Shown here: positions 1 to 8,507 of the stretch, piece by piece
Position numbering within the stretch: the first letter of the stretch is position 1
Layout of the letters: every line of letters starts with the position of its first letter
DNA from: Rhizobium sp. R711
GTDB lineage: Bacteria > Pseudomonadota > Alphaproteobacteria > Rhizobiales > Rhizobiaceae
Direction: 5' to 3'
Length of the DNA: 64,000 nt
Assembly: GCF_002211365.1 (NCBI RefSeq)
Contig: NZ_LOKZ01000005.1
Location: forward strand, 124,001 to 188,000
Position numbers and translations under genes: made by a program
The notes under the pieces: model-generated
Told to the model about the DNA's origin: nothing
Databases searched by the model: none
Seen by the model: only the letters and a program-made list of their open reading frames with translations

Positions 1-1133
1 ATGAAGAGTTCGTAGAAGTCCCAGTCCTGCGTCAGATGCGTCATGATGTAGGTGCCGGCCGCAAAGCTGGCGAAACCGATTATCATCATGAGCCGCAGGT
101 CTATCTTCGTCGACAGCTTTCCGGCAATCGGCGCAGTGAAGAACATCGCAAGGCCTGACACGAACATGGTCTCGCCGATCATCAGCGAGTCGTAGCCGCG
201 GATGCGGCCCAGATAGACCGGGTAGATATAGGTCAAGCCGTAGAGGCCGATCCCCATCACGAACGAGAATACGGAGCCGAAGGCGAAGTTTCGGTTCGTG
301 AAGGCCCTCAAGTCAACGACCGGGAATTCCACGGTGAAGGCCCGATAGAAGAAGACAACGGCAGCAACCGCAGAGGCGATCGCACCCATGAAGATATAGC
401 TGTCGTTGAACCAGTCGTTGGAGTTGCCTTCCTCCAGCACATATTCCAGCGCACCGAGGAAAACGCCCATCGACAACAAGCCCCACCAATCGAACTTCCT
501 GATCAGCGAGAATTCCGGCTTGTCGAAATCGATGAAATTCCACGTGACGATCGTCACGATGATGCCGGGCACGATGTTGACTAGGAACAGCCAGTGCCAG
601 GAGAAGGCATGGCTAAGATAGCCGCCGACGGTCGGGCCGATCGTCGGGGCAAGCGTTGCGATCAGGCCGATGATCGGCGACACGATGCTGCGCTTGGAAG
701 GCGGGAAGATCGTGAATGCGGCGGCAAAGACGGACGGGATCATGCCGCCGCCGATGAAGCCCTGAATGGCGCGATAGACAATCATCTGGTCGATGTTCGT
801 CGCCGTCGCGCAGAGCGCGCTCGCCATGGTGAAACCGGCGGCCGAGGCCGCAAACAGATATCGCGTCGAGACGATGCGCGCGAGCGTCCCCGACAGCGGA
901 ATCATGATGACTTCCGCGATCAGATAGGAGGTCTGCACCCAGCCGATCTCGTCCGAGCCGGCGCTGAGGCCAGCCTGGATTTCCGCAAGCGATGCCGAAA
1001 CGATCTGGATGTCGAGGATCGACATGAACATTCCAAGCACCATCGCGAAGAACGCAATGAGCTTGCGGGGATCCATGTGATCCGTGGCAGCCGGAGTCGC
1101 CGGAACGGTTCCAACTGTTGCGCTCGCGGCCAT
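1..1133 (-). CDS. emrB: EmrB/QacA-type MFS drug exporter (DHA2 family), partial
   Basis: Inner-membrane proton-driven exporter of the 14-helix DHA2 family, expected to work with the neighbouring adaptor and an outer-membrane channel. The gene runs off the left edge, so about 377 N-terminal residues are visible and the stop is outside the window. Seen: a soluble N-terminus of about 25 residues, then FFAMVLGMFMSILDIQIV as helix 1 with the family's D-x-x-I/V-V core, the motif YRAIQGFIGGGMIP, and motif C-like LAPTIGPTVGGYL. The start ATG lies 22 bases downstream of the emrA stop, so the two form an operon emrA-emrB read leftwards. Control is probably by the divergent TetR gene at 2507. It resembles the rhizobial RmrB pumps, but the exported compound cannot be read from the sequence. 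Confidence 0.9.
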   Translation of the reverse strand, partial: MAASATVGTVPATPAATDHMDPRKLIAFFAMVLGMFMSILDIQIVSASLAEIQAGLSAGSDEIGWVQTSYLIAEVIMIPLSGTLARIVSTRYLFAASAAGFTMASALCATATNIDQMIVYRAIQGFIGGGMIPSVFAAAFTIFPPSKRSIVSPIIGLIATLAPTIGPTVGGYLSHAFSWHWLFLVNIVPGIIVTIVTWNFIDFDKPEFSLIRKFDWWGLLSMGVFLGALEYVLEEGNSNDWFNDSYIFMGAIASAVAAVVFFYRAFTVEFPVVDLRAFTNRNFAFGSVFSFVMGIGLYGLTYIYPVYLGRIRGYDSLMIGETMFVSGLAMFFTAPIAGKLSTKIDLRLMMIIGFASFAAGTYIMTHLTQDWDFYELF

Positions 1134-1155
1134 GGGTCTACCTCGTCAGCCGATA

Positions 1156-2352
1156 TTACTTGGTCGCGTCCGGCGCTGTGCGCGTGTCGACATCAACGAC
1201 AACGCTGAGACCGGCGCGCAGGCGACCGCTATCGAGAGCATCCTGCGGCAGTGAGATGCGAACCGGCACGCGCTGGATGATCTTCGTGAAGTTGCCCGTC
1301 GCGTTTTCCGGCGGCAGCAGCGAGAAGACGGAACCGGATGCCGGCGAAATCGACTCGACCGTGCCGACGATCGGATGATCATCATAGGCATCGACGTGCA
1401 CGTTGACCTTCGAGCCCGGGACCAGATGCTGGATCTGAGTCTCCTTGAAGTTCGCGTCGATATAGAGCTGACGGACCGGCACGAGCGCCATCAGGCGTTG
1501 CCCGGGCGACACCAGATCGCCCTCCTGCACTGAACGATTGCCGACGACGCCGTCATAGGGCGCCTTCAGCACCGTGAAGGAGAGGTCACGGGCGGCCTTG
1601 TCGCGCGAAAGCTCGAGCTGGCGGATCGTGCCTTCGGCTTCCCGGCGCTGCGCCTGCAGGAGCGTGATGTTGGCGTGCGCGGAAGCAATCGCGGCGTCGC
1701 CACCGACGAGGTTCGCCTTTGCCTGATCGAGCGCGATGTTCGCAGCATCGAGGTTGGCGGTCGTACCGACCGACTTGGATTGCAGCTCGGCAGCGCGGGT
1801 CTGGGTGATCTGCGCGCCGCGAACGGTGGCTTCCAAAGCCGCCTTCTGGGCCTCGGCCTGATCGAGACTTGCCTGCCCGCCGGCGATCTGCGCGTCGATG
1901 CGCTGCAGCGAGAGCTTTTCCGTTTCGAGTGAAGCAACCGCCTGGTCGAGTGCCAGCTTATAATCGCCGTCGTCGAGCGACGCCAGGATATCGCCTGCCT
2001 TGACCTTCTGGTTGGCAACGACATTCACCTTGGCGACATAACCGGTGACCTTCGGCGAGATCGTCGCGATATCGCCTTCGATATAGGCGTCATCGGTCGA
2101 GACCATGAAGCGGCCCGTGGTCCACCAATCGTAACCATACCAGGCAGCGCCCGCGAGCAGCGCAAGGCCAATGATCGGCAGAGCAAAGCTACGCTTTTTC
2201 TTCTTTTCGGCAGGAGCGGCCTGCGTATCAGCAGGAGCTTGCGGCGCGCGCGGTGCTTCCGCGGTAGGAACTGCTGCTTCCTGAGCCCTGCCCTCGGTAT
2301 CAGCAGGCTCGCTGACGATGCGGGCAACATTGGCTTTTGAACTGGACGACAT
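1156..2352 (-). CDS. emrA: EmrA/HlyD-type membrane fusion protein
   Basis: Periplasmic adaptor that links the EmrB-type pump to an outer-membrane channel. The 398-residue protein has an Ala/Pro-rich cytoplasmic N-terminus, one membrane segment at about residues 52-72 after a KKKKR cluster, the typical STDDAYIEGDIATISPKV biotinyl-lipoyl start, a long alpha-helical hairpin with many Gln/Ala residues (about 125-245), and the returning lipoyl and beta-barrel parts (APYDGVVGNRSVQEGD, then SPASGSVFSLLPPENATGNF). The last motif is characteristic of EmrA rather than RND adaptors. It is the first gene of the emrAB operon. The ribosome-binding site is weak, but length and homology support this ATG. Its promoter region carries the operator-like palindromes at 2387-2464. 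Confidence 0.92.
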   Translation of the reverse strand: MSSSSKANVARIVSEPADTEGRAQEAAVPTAEAPRAPQAPADTQAAPAEKKKKRSFALPIIGLALLAGAAWYGYDWWTTGRFMVSTDDAYIEGDIATISPKVTGYVAKVNVVANQKVKAGDILASLDDGDYKLALDQAVASLETEKLSLQRIDAQIAGGQASLDQAEAQKAALEATVRGAQITQTRAAELQSKSVGTTANLDAANIALDQAKANLVGGDAAIASAHANITLLQAQRREAEGTIRQLELSRDKAARDLSFTVLKAPYDGVVGNRSVQEGDLVSPGQRLMALVPVRQLYIDANFKETQIQHLVPGSKVNVHVDAYDDHPIVGTVESISPASGSVFSLLPPENATGNFTKIIQRVPVRISLPQDALDSGRLRAGLSVVVDVDTRTAPDATK

Positions 2353-2386
2353 GGGCAGCTACCGGTAAATCGAGTGAATTTAATCG

Positions 2387-2464
2387 AACTGAACGGTTCG
2401 GTTCAGTTGACATAGAACCTTTTTCCATTCATATCAAGTTATATCGAACCGGTTGGTTCGGTTT
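2387..2464. promoter_or_regulatory. Operator-like palindromes between emrA and tetR
   Basis: Two related motifs lie in the divergent intergenic region. The first is a perfect 8-bp inverted repeat AACTGAAC / GTTCAGTT at 2387-2394 and 2401-2408 with 6 bases between. The second is GAACC-N4-GGTTC at 2446-2459. Both contain the shared string GGTTCGGTT. Paired palindromes between a TetR gene and the pump it adjoins are the usual arrangement of a TetR operator, so I infer binding by the product of the gene at 2507. Confidence 0.6.
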
Positions 2465-2506
2465 TATTAACGAAAAATTCGCTGATGCGATCATGGTTAA
2501 GGAGCG

Positions 2507-3178
2507 ATGACAGAGCTTTCCGATACGCGCGTGGACGACTCCCCCTCGACAGGCGGCCGGTGGGCCGCAGGCGAAGACCCTGCCAAGCGCAAGCAAATTC
2601 TCGACGGCGCCCGACGCGTTTTCATGAAACTTGGCTTCGATGCCGCGAGCATGAACGATGTAACGCGCGAGGCCGGAGTTTCAAAAGGAACGCTCTACGT
2701 CTACTTCGCCAATAAGGAAGAGCTCTTCACCGCGATGATGGAGAGCGAGCGCGCGGCTTTCGTCGCCAGCGTGCGCAATACTCTCAAGGAATCCAACGAT
2801 CCCGACGTCGCGCTGCACGACTTCGGCATGACCTTTGTCAGCCACCTGACCGAGGATAAGGTCATCAATGCGATGCGCACGGTCATCGGCGTACGCGACC
2901 GCATGCCGCACCTCTGTCAGCGCTTTTTCAGCGGCCCGGAAAACATCCGGACGGTGTTAAAGGACTTTCTGACAGCCCAAGTCGAGGCCGGCCGTTTCGA
3001 GATCGACGACATCGAGCTTGCCGCCCGGCAGTTTCTGGAACTTTGCGGTGGAAGCTTCTTCAAGCTGCGCCTGTTCGGCGACATGGACGCCCCTCCTCCA
3101 CGCGAGGAGATGGATCGCGTGGTCAATGGCGCCATCCGCGTCTTCACGGCGGCCTACGGCGTCAAGAAGCAGCCCTGA
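2507..3178 (+). CDS. TetR/AcrR family regulator, likely repressor of emrAB
   Basis: DNA-binding repressor of 223 residues. The helix-turn-helix lies at about residues 47-70 (DVTREAGVSKGTLYVYFANK), after the usual first helix ending in FMKLGF. The C-terminal ligand/dimer domain contains the Arg-rich and FLELCGGSFFKLRLFG segments seen in the TetR_C group of rhizobial pump repressors. A strong ribosome-binding site (taaggagcg) directly precedes the ATG. The gene is divergent from emrA, 154 bases away, with operator-like palindromes between, so autoregulation and repression of emrAB are likely. The inducer is unknown. Confidence 0.9.
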   Translation: MTELSDTRVDDSPSTGGRWAAGEDPAKRKQILDGARRVFMKLGFDAASMNDVTREAGVSKGTLYVYFANKEELFTAMMESERAAFVASVRNTLKESNDPDVALHDFGMTFVSHLTEDKVINAMRTVIGVRDRMPHLCQRFFSGPENIRTVLKDFLTAQVEAGRFEIDDIELAARQFLELCGGSFFKLRLFGDMDAPPPREEMDRVVNGAIRVFTAAYGVKKQP

Positions 3179-3285
3179 ACCCGTCCCTTTGATTTCTCTC
3201 GCCATTCGCGCCAGAATCCCGCAACCGGGATCAAGCGCGACCTGTTGCCGTTCGCTATGAAGGGCATGCAGCCAAGGGAGAGCAA

Positions 3286-4125
3286 ATGAGCGCCGTCGGA
3301 CGAGCGATCTGGTTCATCGAAAGTCATTTCGGCAACGACATCACTCTGGAAGAGATTTCGGACGTTGCCGGTCTTTCGCGCTACCATCTTTCGCGCGTCT
3401 TCGGGCTCGTCACCGGGCATTCGATCAGCAGCTATATCCGAGCCCGCCGCCTGAGCGGTGCGGCACGGACGCTGGTCGATCAACCGGGAAGCATTCTCGA
3501 GGTTGCCCTCGACGCGGGTTACAGCTCGCACGAGGCATTCACCCGTGCCTTTCGCGACCAGTTCGGTCTAACACCCGAGGCCGTCCGCAAGCAGAGGCAC
3601 ACGCGCAACCTCGCACTTCTGGAGCCTATCCGCATGGACCCCGCTCGCCTTCCCGAACTCGAACCACCACGCTTCGAAACCTTGCCGCCGATGCTCTTTG
3701 CCGGCCTGCAGGAGATCTACCCCTACGGCGGCAATGCCGCGATCCCCTCGCTATGGCAAAAATTCAATGTTCATTTCGGCAACATTCCCGGCCAGATCGG
3801 CAATGTCGCCTATGGCGTCTGCACGCATATCGAGGGTGAAGCTGAGAAATTTTGCTACATGGCGGCCGTGGCAGTCAGTAACGGCAGCGACCTGCCGGCC
3901 GGCTTTTCCACCCTGAAGATCCCCGGTCAGCGCTATGCCGTCTTTGCCCATCGAGGCCACGTTTCAGGCATTTCCGCAACGATGCATCGGATTTTCGGAG
4001 ACTGGATGCCGAATTCCGGCATAGAGTTCGGCAACATGCCCGACATGTTCGAACGCTACGACGATCGCTTCGATCCCTATACCGGCACGGGCCTGACGGA
4101 AATCTGGATTCCCATCAAGGAATAA
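3286..4125 (+). CDS. AraC family regulator with GyrI-like effector domain (Rob type)
   Basis: Transcription regulator of 279 residues. Two helix-turn-helices of the AraC family are at the N-terminus (about residues 6-105; ITLEEISDVAGLSRYHLSRV and EVALDAGYSSHEAFTRAF). They are followed by a GyrI-like small-molecule-binding domain (about 125-279; MLFAGLQEIYPYGGN, YAVFAHRGHVSGI, ending EIWIPIKE). This order is that of Rob and related drug-sensing regulators. The ribosome-binding site gggagag stands before the ATG. It lies between a pump operon and terC, and its targets are not shown by the sequence. Confidence 0.9.
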   Translation: MSAVGRAIWFIESHFGNDITLEEISDVAGLSRYHLSRVFGLVTGHSISSYIRARRLSGAARTLVDQPGSILEVALDAGYSSHEAFTRAFRDQFGLTPEAVRKQRHTRNLALLEPIRMDPARLPELEPPRFETLPPMLFAGLQEIYPYGGNAAIPSLWQKFNVHFGNIPGQIGNVAYGVCTHIEGEAEKFCYMAAVAVSNGSDLPAGFSTLKIPGQRYAVFAHRGHVSGISATMHRIFGDWMPNSGIEFGNMPDMFERYDDRFDPYTGTGLTEIWIPIKE

Positions 4126-4144
4126 AACTCGTCTTGCTTTCGTA

Positions 4145-4219
4145 TATCCCCTTGCGCGCTTGCCAAGGCAGGCCGCGTCCGTACATTGCGAGCGTCAAAC
4201 TATGTGGCGCAAGGGGATA
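4145..4219 (+). promoter_or_regulatory. Long hairpin in the terC leader that buries the ribosome-binding site
   Basis: A perfect 13-bp inverted repeat, TATCCCCTTGCGC (4145-4157) and GCGCAAGGGGATA (4207-4219), encloses 49 bases and ends 7 bases before the terC ATG at 4227. The right arm contains AAGGGG at 4211-4216, the only credible Shine-Dalgarno sequence for terC. If this RNA folds, initiation would be blocked. A small inner palindrome TGCCAAGGCA lies at about 4161-4170. I do not see the conserved loop sequences of the manganese yybP-ykoY riboswitch, which precedes terC relatives in other bacteria. Confidence 0.5.
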
Positions 4220-4226
4220 AACGCCG

Positions 4227-4976
4227 ATGCAAGATATCATGATGCTCGTTCAGGACCCGGCTGCCTGGGTGGCCCTCGTCACCCTCGTGGTGATGGAAGT
4301 GGTCCTCGGGATCGACAACCTCATCTTCATCTCGATTCTCACCAACAAGCTGCCACCTGAACATCGCGAGAAGGCCCGCACGCTCGGCATCGGCCTTGCT
4401 CTCATTATGCGTCTTGCCCTCCTCGGTACCATTGCCTGGATCGTGAAGCTGACCACGCCGATCTTCGAACTGTTCGGCCACGGCTTCTCGTGGAAGGACA
4501 TCATCCTGATTGCCGGCGGTCTCTTCCTGCTGTGGAAGGCGACGAAGGAAATCCACCACAACGTAGATCCGACCGATCACAACGAGGATTTCATTGCGAC
4601 AGCAGTAACAACAGGCTTTACCGCCGCGATCGGCCAGATCCTGCTGCTAGACCTCGTTTTCTCGGTCGACAGCATCATCACCGCGGTCGGCATGACGCCG
4701 CACCTGCCGATCATGGTCGTCGCCGTGGTCGCGGCCGTAACCGTCATGCTGGTTGCCGCCACGCCGCTTGCGAACTTCATCGAGAAGAACCCGAGCATCG
4801 TCATGCTGGCCCTCGCCTTCCTGATGATGATTGGCATGACCCTGATCGCCGAGGGTATGGGCGTGCACGTGCCGAAGGGCTATGTCTATGCCGCGATGGC
4901 CTTCTCCGCGCTCGTGGAAGCCCTCAACATGCTCGCTCGCAATGCCCGTCAGCGCAGAAAGCAAGGCGGCCACTGA
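4227..4976 (+). CDS. TerC family integral membrane protein
   Basis: Inner-membrane protein of 249 residues with about seven transmembrane segments. It carries the two acidic signature motifs of the TerC/Alx family: [20 protein letters not shown] (D30, N31) and [12 protein letters not shown] (D142, D148). Members are linked to tellurite resistance and to manganese export or metal loading of exported enzymes, and the exact substrate here is unknown. The C-terminus is short and basic with no CBS domains, so this is the short YgjT/YkoY-like form. The ribosome-binding site lies in the hairpin of the leader. Confidence 0.93.
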   Translation: MQDIMMLVQDPAAWVALVTLVVMEVVLGIDNLIFISILTNKLPPEHREKARTLGIGLALIMRLALLGTIAWIVKLTTPIFELFGHGFSWKDIILIAGGLFLLWKATKEIHHNVDPTDHNEDFIATAVTTGFTAAIGQILLLDLVFSVDSIITAVGMTPHLPIMVVAVVAAVTVMLVAATPLANFIEKNPSIVMLALAFLMMIGMTLIAEGMGVHVPKGYVYAAMAFSALVEALNMLARNARQRRKQGGH

Positions 4977-5008
4977 GACAGCACGGGGCGCGGTTCCGCT
5001 GCCGCGCC

Positions 5009-5941
5009 CTATAGCATGTCCCCCAGGCTCCAGTGATTGCCCCATCGGGCATCGATCTCGTCATCGACGTTTTGATAGCGGATATCCGTCGACAGCCTTA
5101 TCCTGTTCGATACGCTTTGGTTCGTGGTCGAGGCGTGGATCATGTAGGGACTATGCAAGACCACGTCGCCGGCTTCGTAGTCGGCGATCAGCCAGCGCGT
5201 GCCGAAGCGCTCCGCCACGTCAGGAAGATCCTTCGAAACCCAGCCGCCCTCGGTCATGTTGCGGTTGAAGGCGCTCACCCTTTCCCCTGCGGACAAGTCG
5301 CGGCTCTTCCTGGAAAACTCCTCCTCCATACGGACGCCGATGGCATGCGAGCCCTCGAGGTAAACGAGCCCACCCATGTCGACCGACGTATCGCCGATCG
5401 GAATCCAGGCGGTCACCAGCCGGTTGGTGCCACCGCGCAGGTAGACGAGATCGTAGTGCGCCGGCGTCGCTGTCGTCGTGCCCGGCTGGGTAAAGCGCAT
5501 AATTTTGCGCTTGTGCAGGTAGGAGATACCCGAAAGGAACTCATCCATGAATCCGGCAAGCCGTGGCTGCGCGCAAAAGCCCTCGAAGGCGACAGAGCGG
5601 ACAAGCGACATCAGAATACGATCGACCTGACCTTTGTCGACACCTGTGCCGGCCGATAATCCGAGCATCGGATCGGACCCGGGTGCGACAAGCCCGCCGC
5701 GCGCCAGATGCGAGAAAACCCAGCCGCGAAAGGCATTGACCACATCCGGATCGAGAAAGCGCTTCAACCAGACATAGCCGCTTTCGCGATAAAGCCTGCG
5801 GATCGCCTCCATGCCGATCGACGGGTCCGTCGGCACGAGTTCACCCAACCGGTTCGGCGCGGTCGAGAGAATCTTCCCGTTGGCGACTAGGTCGATCGCC
5901 GGCGCTCGATCCGGCTTGCGATCCGCAGCGCGACTTGACAT
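5009..5941 (-). CDS. Phytanoyl-CoA dioxygenase (PhyH) family protein
   Basis: Predicted cytoplasmic Fe(II)/2-oxoglutarate-dependent oxygenase of 310 residues. The iron-binding triad is visible as H162-x-D164 in PAHYDLVYLRGG and a distal H269 in VLHSPYMIHAS. R280/R282 in SNRIRLSTDIRYQ are suited to bind 2-oxoglutarate. I chose the ATG at 5941 because AGGAGTGATCGG precedes it; longer starts have no site. The gene is divergent from an AraC regulator at 5992, which probably controls it. The family acts on very diverse small molecules, so the substrate cannot be named. It is one of two such enzymes in the window. Confidence 0.88.
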   Translation of the reverse strand: MSSRAADRKPDRAPAIDLVANGKILSTAPNRLGELVPTDPSIGMEAIRRLYRESGYVWLKRFLDPDVVNAFRGWVFSHLARGGLVAPGSDPMLGLSAGTGVDKGQVDRILMSLVRSVAFEGFCAQPRLAGFMDEFLSGISYLHKRKIMRFTQPGTTTATPAHYDLVYLRGGTNRLVTAWIPIGDTSVDMGGLVYLEGSHAIGVRMEEEFSRKSRDLSAGERVSAFNRNMTEGGWVSKDLPDVAERFGTRWLIADYEAGDVVLHSPYMIHASTTNQSVSNRIRLSTDIRYQNVDDEIDARWGNHWSLGDML

Positions 5942-5991
5942 TCCGATCACTCCTAAAGCGAAATAGACGCTTGAAATCTGAAGAAAAAGAA

Positions 5992-6861
5992 ATGACATTC
6001 CATGGACGGAAGAAACGGCTGGACTTTTCGCTCATGACTGAGTTCCCGATCGCTCTTTATCGTTCTTCCTCTTCCGGCTCCACGGTGCTCACGGTCACCG
6101 GGTTCGGTCGCCAACGTATCGGAACGCGTATCGTCAACCGCCGTCTGCCGATGCATGCGGTCGTCCTCGTGGAAGCCGGGCAAGGCACGCTGCAGACGGC
6201 AAAGGCCGGTGTTCAGGAGATCAACGGCCCGTCGCTCTTCTGGCTGCCCGCCGGGACGCTGCATTCCTATGGTCCGACAGAAGGCGAGAGCTGGGAGGAA
6301 CGATGGGCTCTCTTCGAGGGCACGCTGACGGCAGATCTGATCCGTCAGCGCCTGATCTCACCAACAGAACCGGTGGTGCGCCTACAGAATCTCCGCGAGA
6401 TGCAGCACCTCTTCGGGGCGCTTCATTCGGACTTTGTTGCGGGCGATCCGCTCAGCCTCGCGTCGGCCGCGGCAACGCTTCACCGCATCGTTGTCCAAGC
6501 AGCCCGGCAGGCAAACGCAGGGAGCGATGATGCGGCGGACGTCAAGATCGAGCTGGTCATCGAGACCTTGCAGCGTCGGGCATTCGAGCCGACGGACATG
6601 CAATCCGTCGCGCGGGAGTTCGGCATGTCCCCGGCAACGTTGCGACGGCGTTTCCATGGAGCCATCGGCTTGTCACCGAAGGCTTTCCAGCTGCGCCTCC
6701 GCATCGATCGAGCCAAGCAGCTGCTGACGACCACCGATCTTTCGATCGAGGTGATCTCCAATGCCGTCGGCATCGATGATGCATTCTACTTTTCGCGGCT
6801 ATTTCAGGATCGCGAGCATTGTTCTCCGAGCGGGTTCCGCCGCCAGTACCGCAGAACATGA
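5992..6861 (+). CDS. AraC family regulator, divergent from the dioxygenase
   Basis: Transcription regulator of 289 residues with an N-terminal cupin-like AraC_binding domain (about 30-160; MHAVVLVEAGQGTLQ, FWLPAGTLHSYGP) and a C-terminal double helix-turn-helix (about 190-289; MQSVAREFGMSPATLRRRF, EVISNAVGIDDAFYFSRLF, PSGFRRQYR). The start is uncertain. The ATG at 5992 has only a weak purine-rich site, and MTEFPIALYR at 6034 is a possible alternative. Its position 50 bases from the divergent PhyH-like gene points to a regulator/target pair sensing a compound related to the oxygenase substrate. Confidence 0.88.
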   Translation: MTFHGRKKRLDFSLMTEFPIALYRSSSSGSTVLTVTGFGRQRIGTRIVNRRLPMHAVVLVEAGQGTLQTAKAGVQEINGPSLFWLPAGTLHSYGPTEGESWEERWALFEGTLTADLIRQRLISPTEPVVRLQNLREMQHLFGALHSDFVAGDPLSLASAAATLHRIVVQAARQANAGSDDAADVKIELVIETLQRRAFEPTDMQSVAREFGMSPATLRRRFHGAIGLSPKAFQLRLRIDRAKQLLTTTDLSIEVISNAVGIDDAFYFSRLFQDREHCSPSGFRRQYRRT

Positions 6862-6891
6862 CTGCGGCCGGATCGAACCCGGCCGCAGTCA
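6859..6891. terminator. Bidirectional hairpin between convergent genes
   Basis: A perfect 13-bp stem (TGACTGCGGCCGG / CCGGCCGCAGTCA) with a 7-base loop begins inside the stop codon of the AraC gene and sits between it and the convergent emrB-like gene. No long T-run follows, so it is a GC-rich, weakly classical terminator. Confidence 0.6.
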
Positions 6892-6914
6892 CACATCGTT
6901 TCAACCGAACCGAG

Positions 6915-8483
6915 CTAGTGCGCGCCGGCACCACCGGCCTGCGTTTTCTTGGTGAGCAATAGAGCGAAAGCGGCAATGGCAAGCACGACACCGATCACGG
7001 CGAAGGTATCGCTGAAGCCAAGGATCAAAGCCTGACGTCTGACGATTTGACCCAAGGCGACGATGGCTTTGTGGCTGGCGACGGCCGGGTCCGAAACGCC
7101 GTGCGCCAGGAAATAGTTGGTCGTTTGGCCGAGACGATCGCGCACCTCGTCGCGAGCAAGCGTCACCGATTGACCGATGATGTTCGAATGGAACTGCTCA
7201 CGCTTCGTCAGGATCGTGCCGAGCGAGGCCGTGCCGACGGCGCCGCCGAGGTTGCGCAACATGTTCGTCAGGCCCGAGGCAGCCGCCGCGTCCGCCGCAG
7301 CGATGCCGCCCGTGGTGATCGCGGTAACCGGCGTGATGACCAGTGCCTGACCCATGGCGCGCACGATGTTCGGGATCCAAAACTGGTCACCTGCATTGTC
7401 GGACGAAAGCCAGATGTTCATGAAGCAACTGACGGAGAAGACGCTCACGCCGACGACGGCGAGCACACGGACATCCACGCGCTTCATCATCCATGGGATG
7501 AGAGGGATCAGCATCAGCTGCGGCAAACCAGTCCATGCAAGAACGTTGCCGATCTGCTCGGCGTTGTAACGCTGCACCTGGCCGAGATATTGCGGGACGA
7601 TGTAGACGGACCCGAACAGGGCTACGCCGACCAGCACGTTGACGACAACACCGATGCCGAAATTACGCTGCTTCAGCAGGCGCAGCTTCACGAGGGGCCT
7701 TTCGACCTTGAGCTCGATCCAGATGAAGGCTGCAAGGAAGACAAAAGCAACAATGCTGAGCTTGATGATGAAGGGCGAGGAGAACCAGTCGTCCTTGTTC
7801 CCTTCCTCAAGCACCGTCTGCAGCGCAGAAAGGCCGATCGCCATGGTGACGATGCCGGCCCAGTCGCCTTCCTTCAGCAAATGCAACTGCATCGGCTGCT
7901 TCTGCAGCGTCAGGGCAAGAGCCACCGCCATGATGGCACTGGGAACGGTGTTGATGAAGAAGATCGTCTGCCAGCCGTAATTCTCTGTGAGATATCCGCC
8001 GATTGTCGGCCCGATGGCCGGCGCGAAGGTCACCGACAGAGCAAAAAGCGCCAGGCCGAGCGGTTGCTGGCTCTTCGGCAACTTGGTCAGCACCATGGTG
8101 AAGGCCATGGGGATCAGGACGCCGCCGGCGAACCCCTGGAGGCCGCGAAACACGATCATCGTGCCAAGGTCGTGCGCGAACGCACATGCCATTGAAAACA
8201 GCGGAAAGAGGATGGAATTGACGAGAATGTAGCGGCGAAACGAGAAGACGCTGCTGAAATAGGCCGTTAGCGGTATGACGACGATCTCGCCGATCAGATA
8301 GGAGGTGGAGATCCAGGCGCCGTTGTCGACGCCGGTTCCGATGCCGCCCTCGATGTTGAGCAGTGAAGCATTGGTGATCTGGATGTTGAGGATTGCCATG
8401 AACGCGCCGATCATGCCGGCGCAAACGGCTATCCAATCCTTCGTGCTGGCTCGCGGCTGGGAGACTGCAATTGAAGTAGACAT
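6915..8483 (-). CDS. emrB: EmrB/QacA-type MFS drug exporter (DHA2 family), second copy
   Basis: Inner-membrane exporter of 522 residues with 14 predicted helices. DHA2 features are MIGAFMAILNIQITNASLL in helix 1, FRGLQGFAGGVLIPMAF, and the motif C-like FAPAIGPTIGGYL. The length is normal for EmrB. It starts 24 bases after the stop of the emrA-like gene, forming a second emrA-emrB operon. The two EmrB proteins share architecture but differ in sequence throughout, so they are paralogues rather than a recent duplication. The substrate is unknown. Confidence 0.94.
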   Translation of the reverse strand: MSTSIAVSQPRASTKDWIAVCAGMIGAFMAILNIQITNASLLNIEGGIGTGVDNGAWISTSYLIGEIVVIPLTAYFSSVFSFRRYILVNSILFPLFSMACAFAHDLGTMIVFRGLQGFAGGVLIPMAFTMVLTKLPKSQQPLGLALFALSVTFAPAIGPTIGGYLTENYGWQTIFFINTVPSAIMAVALALTLQKQPMQLHLLKEGDWAGIVTMAIGLSALQTVLEEGNKDDWFSSPFIIKLSIVAFVFLAAFIWIELKVERPLVKLRLLKQRNFGIGVVVNVLVGVALFGSVYIVPQYLGQVQRYNAEQIGNVLAWTGLPQLMLIPLIPWMMKRVDVRVLAVVGVSVFSVSCFMNIWLSSDNAGDQFWIPNIVRAMGQALVITPVTAITTGGIAAADAAAASGLTNMLRNLGGAVGTASLGTILTKREQFHSNIIGQSVTLARDEVRDRLGQTTNYFLAHGVSDPAVASHKAIVALGQIVRRQALILGFSDTFAVIGVVLAIAAFALLLTKKTQAGGAGAH

Positions 8484-8507
8484 GACAAGATCCTCATCCC
8501 GCGCCCG

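Noticed and set aside
4126..4226. yybP-ykoY manganese riboswitch before terC
   Set aside because: Position and gene fit, but the conserved loop sequences of that riboswitch are not visible; only a long inverted repeat is reported.
7047..8195. Long open frame opposite the second emrB gene
   Set aside because: It is the antisense shadow of a clear MFS protein, rich in Asp/His/Arg with no domain.
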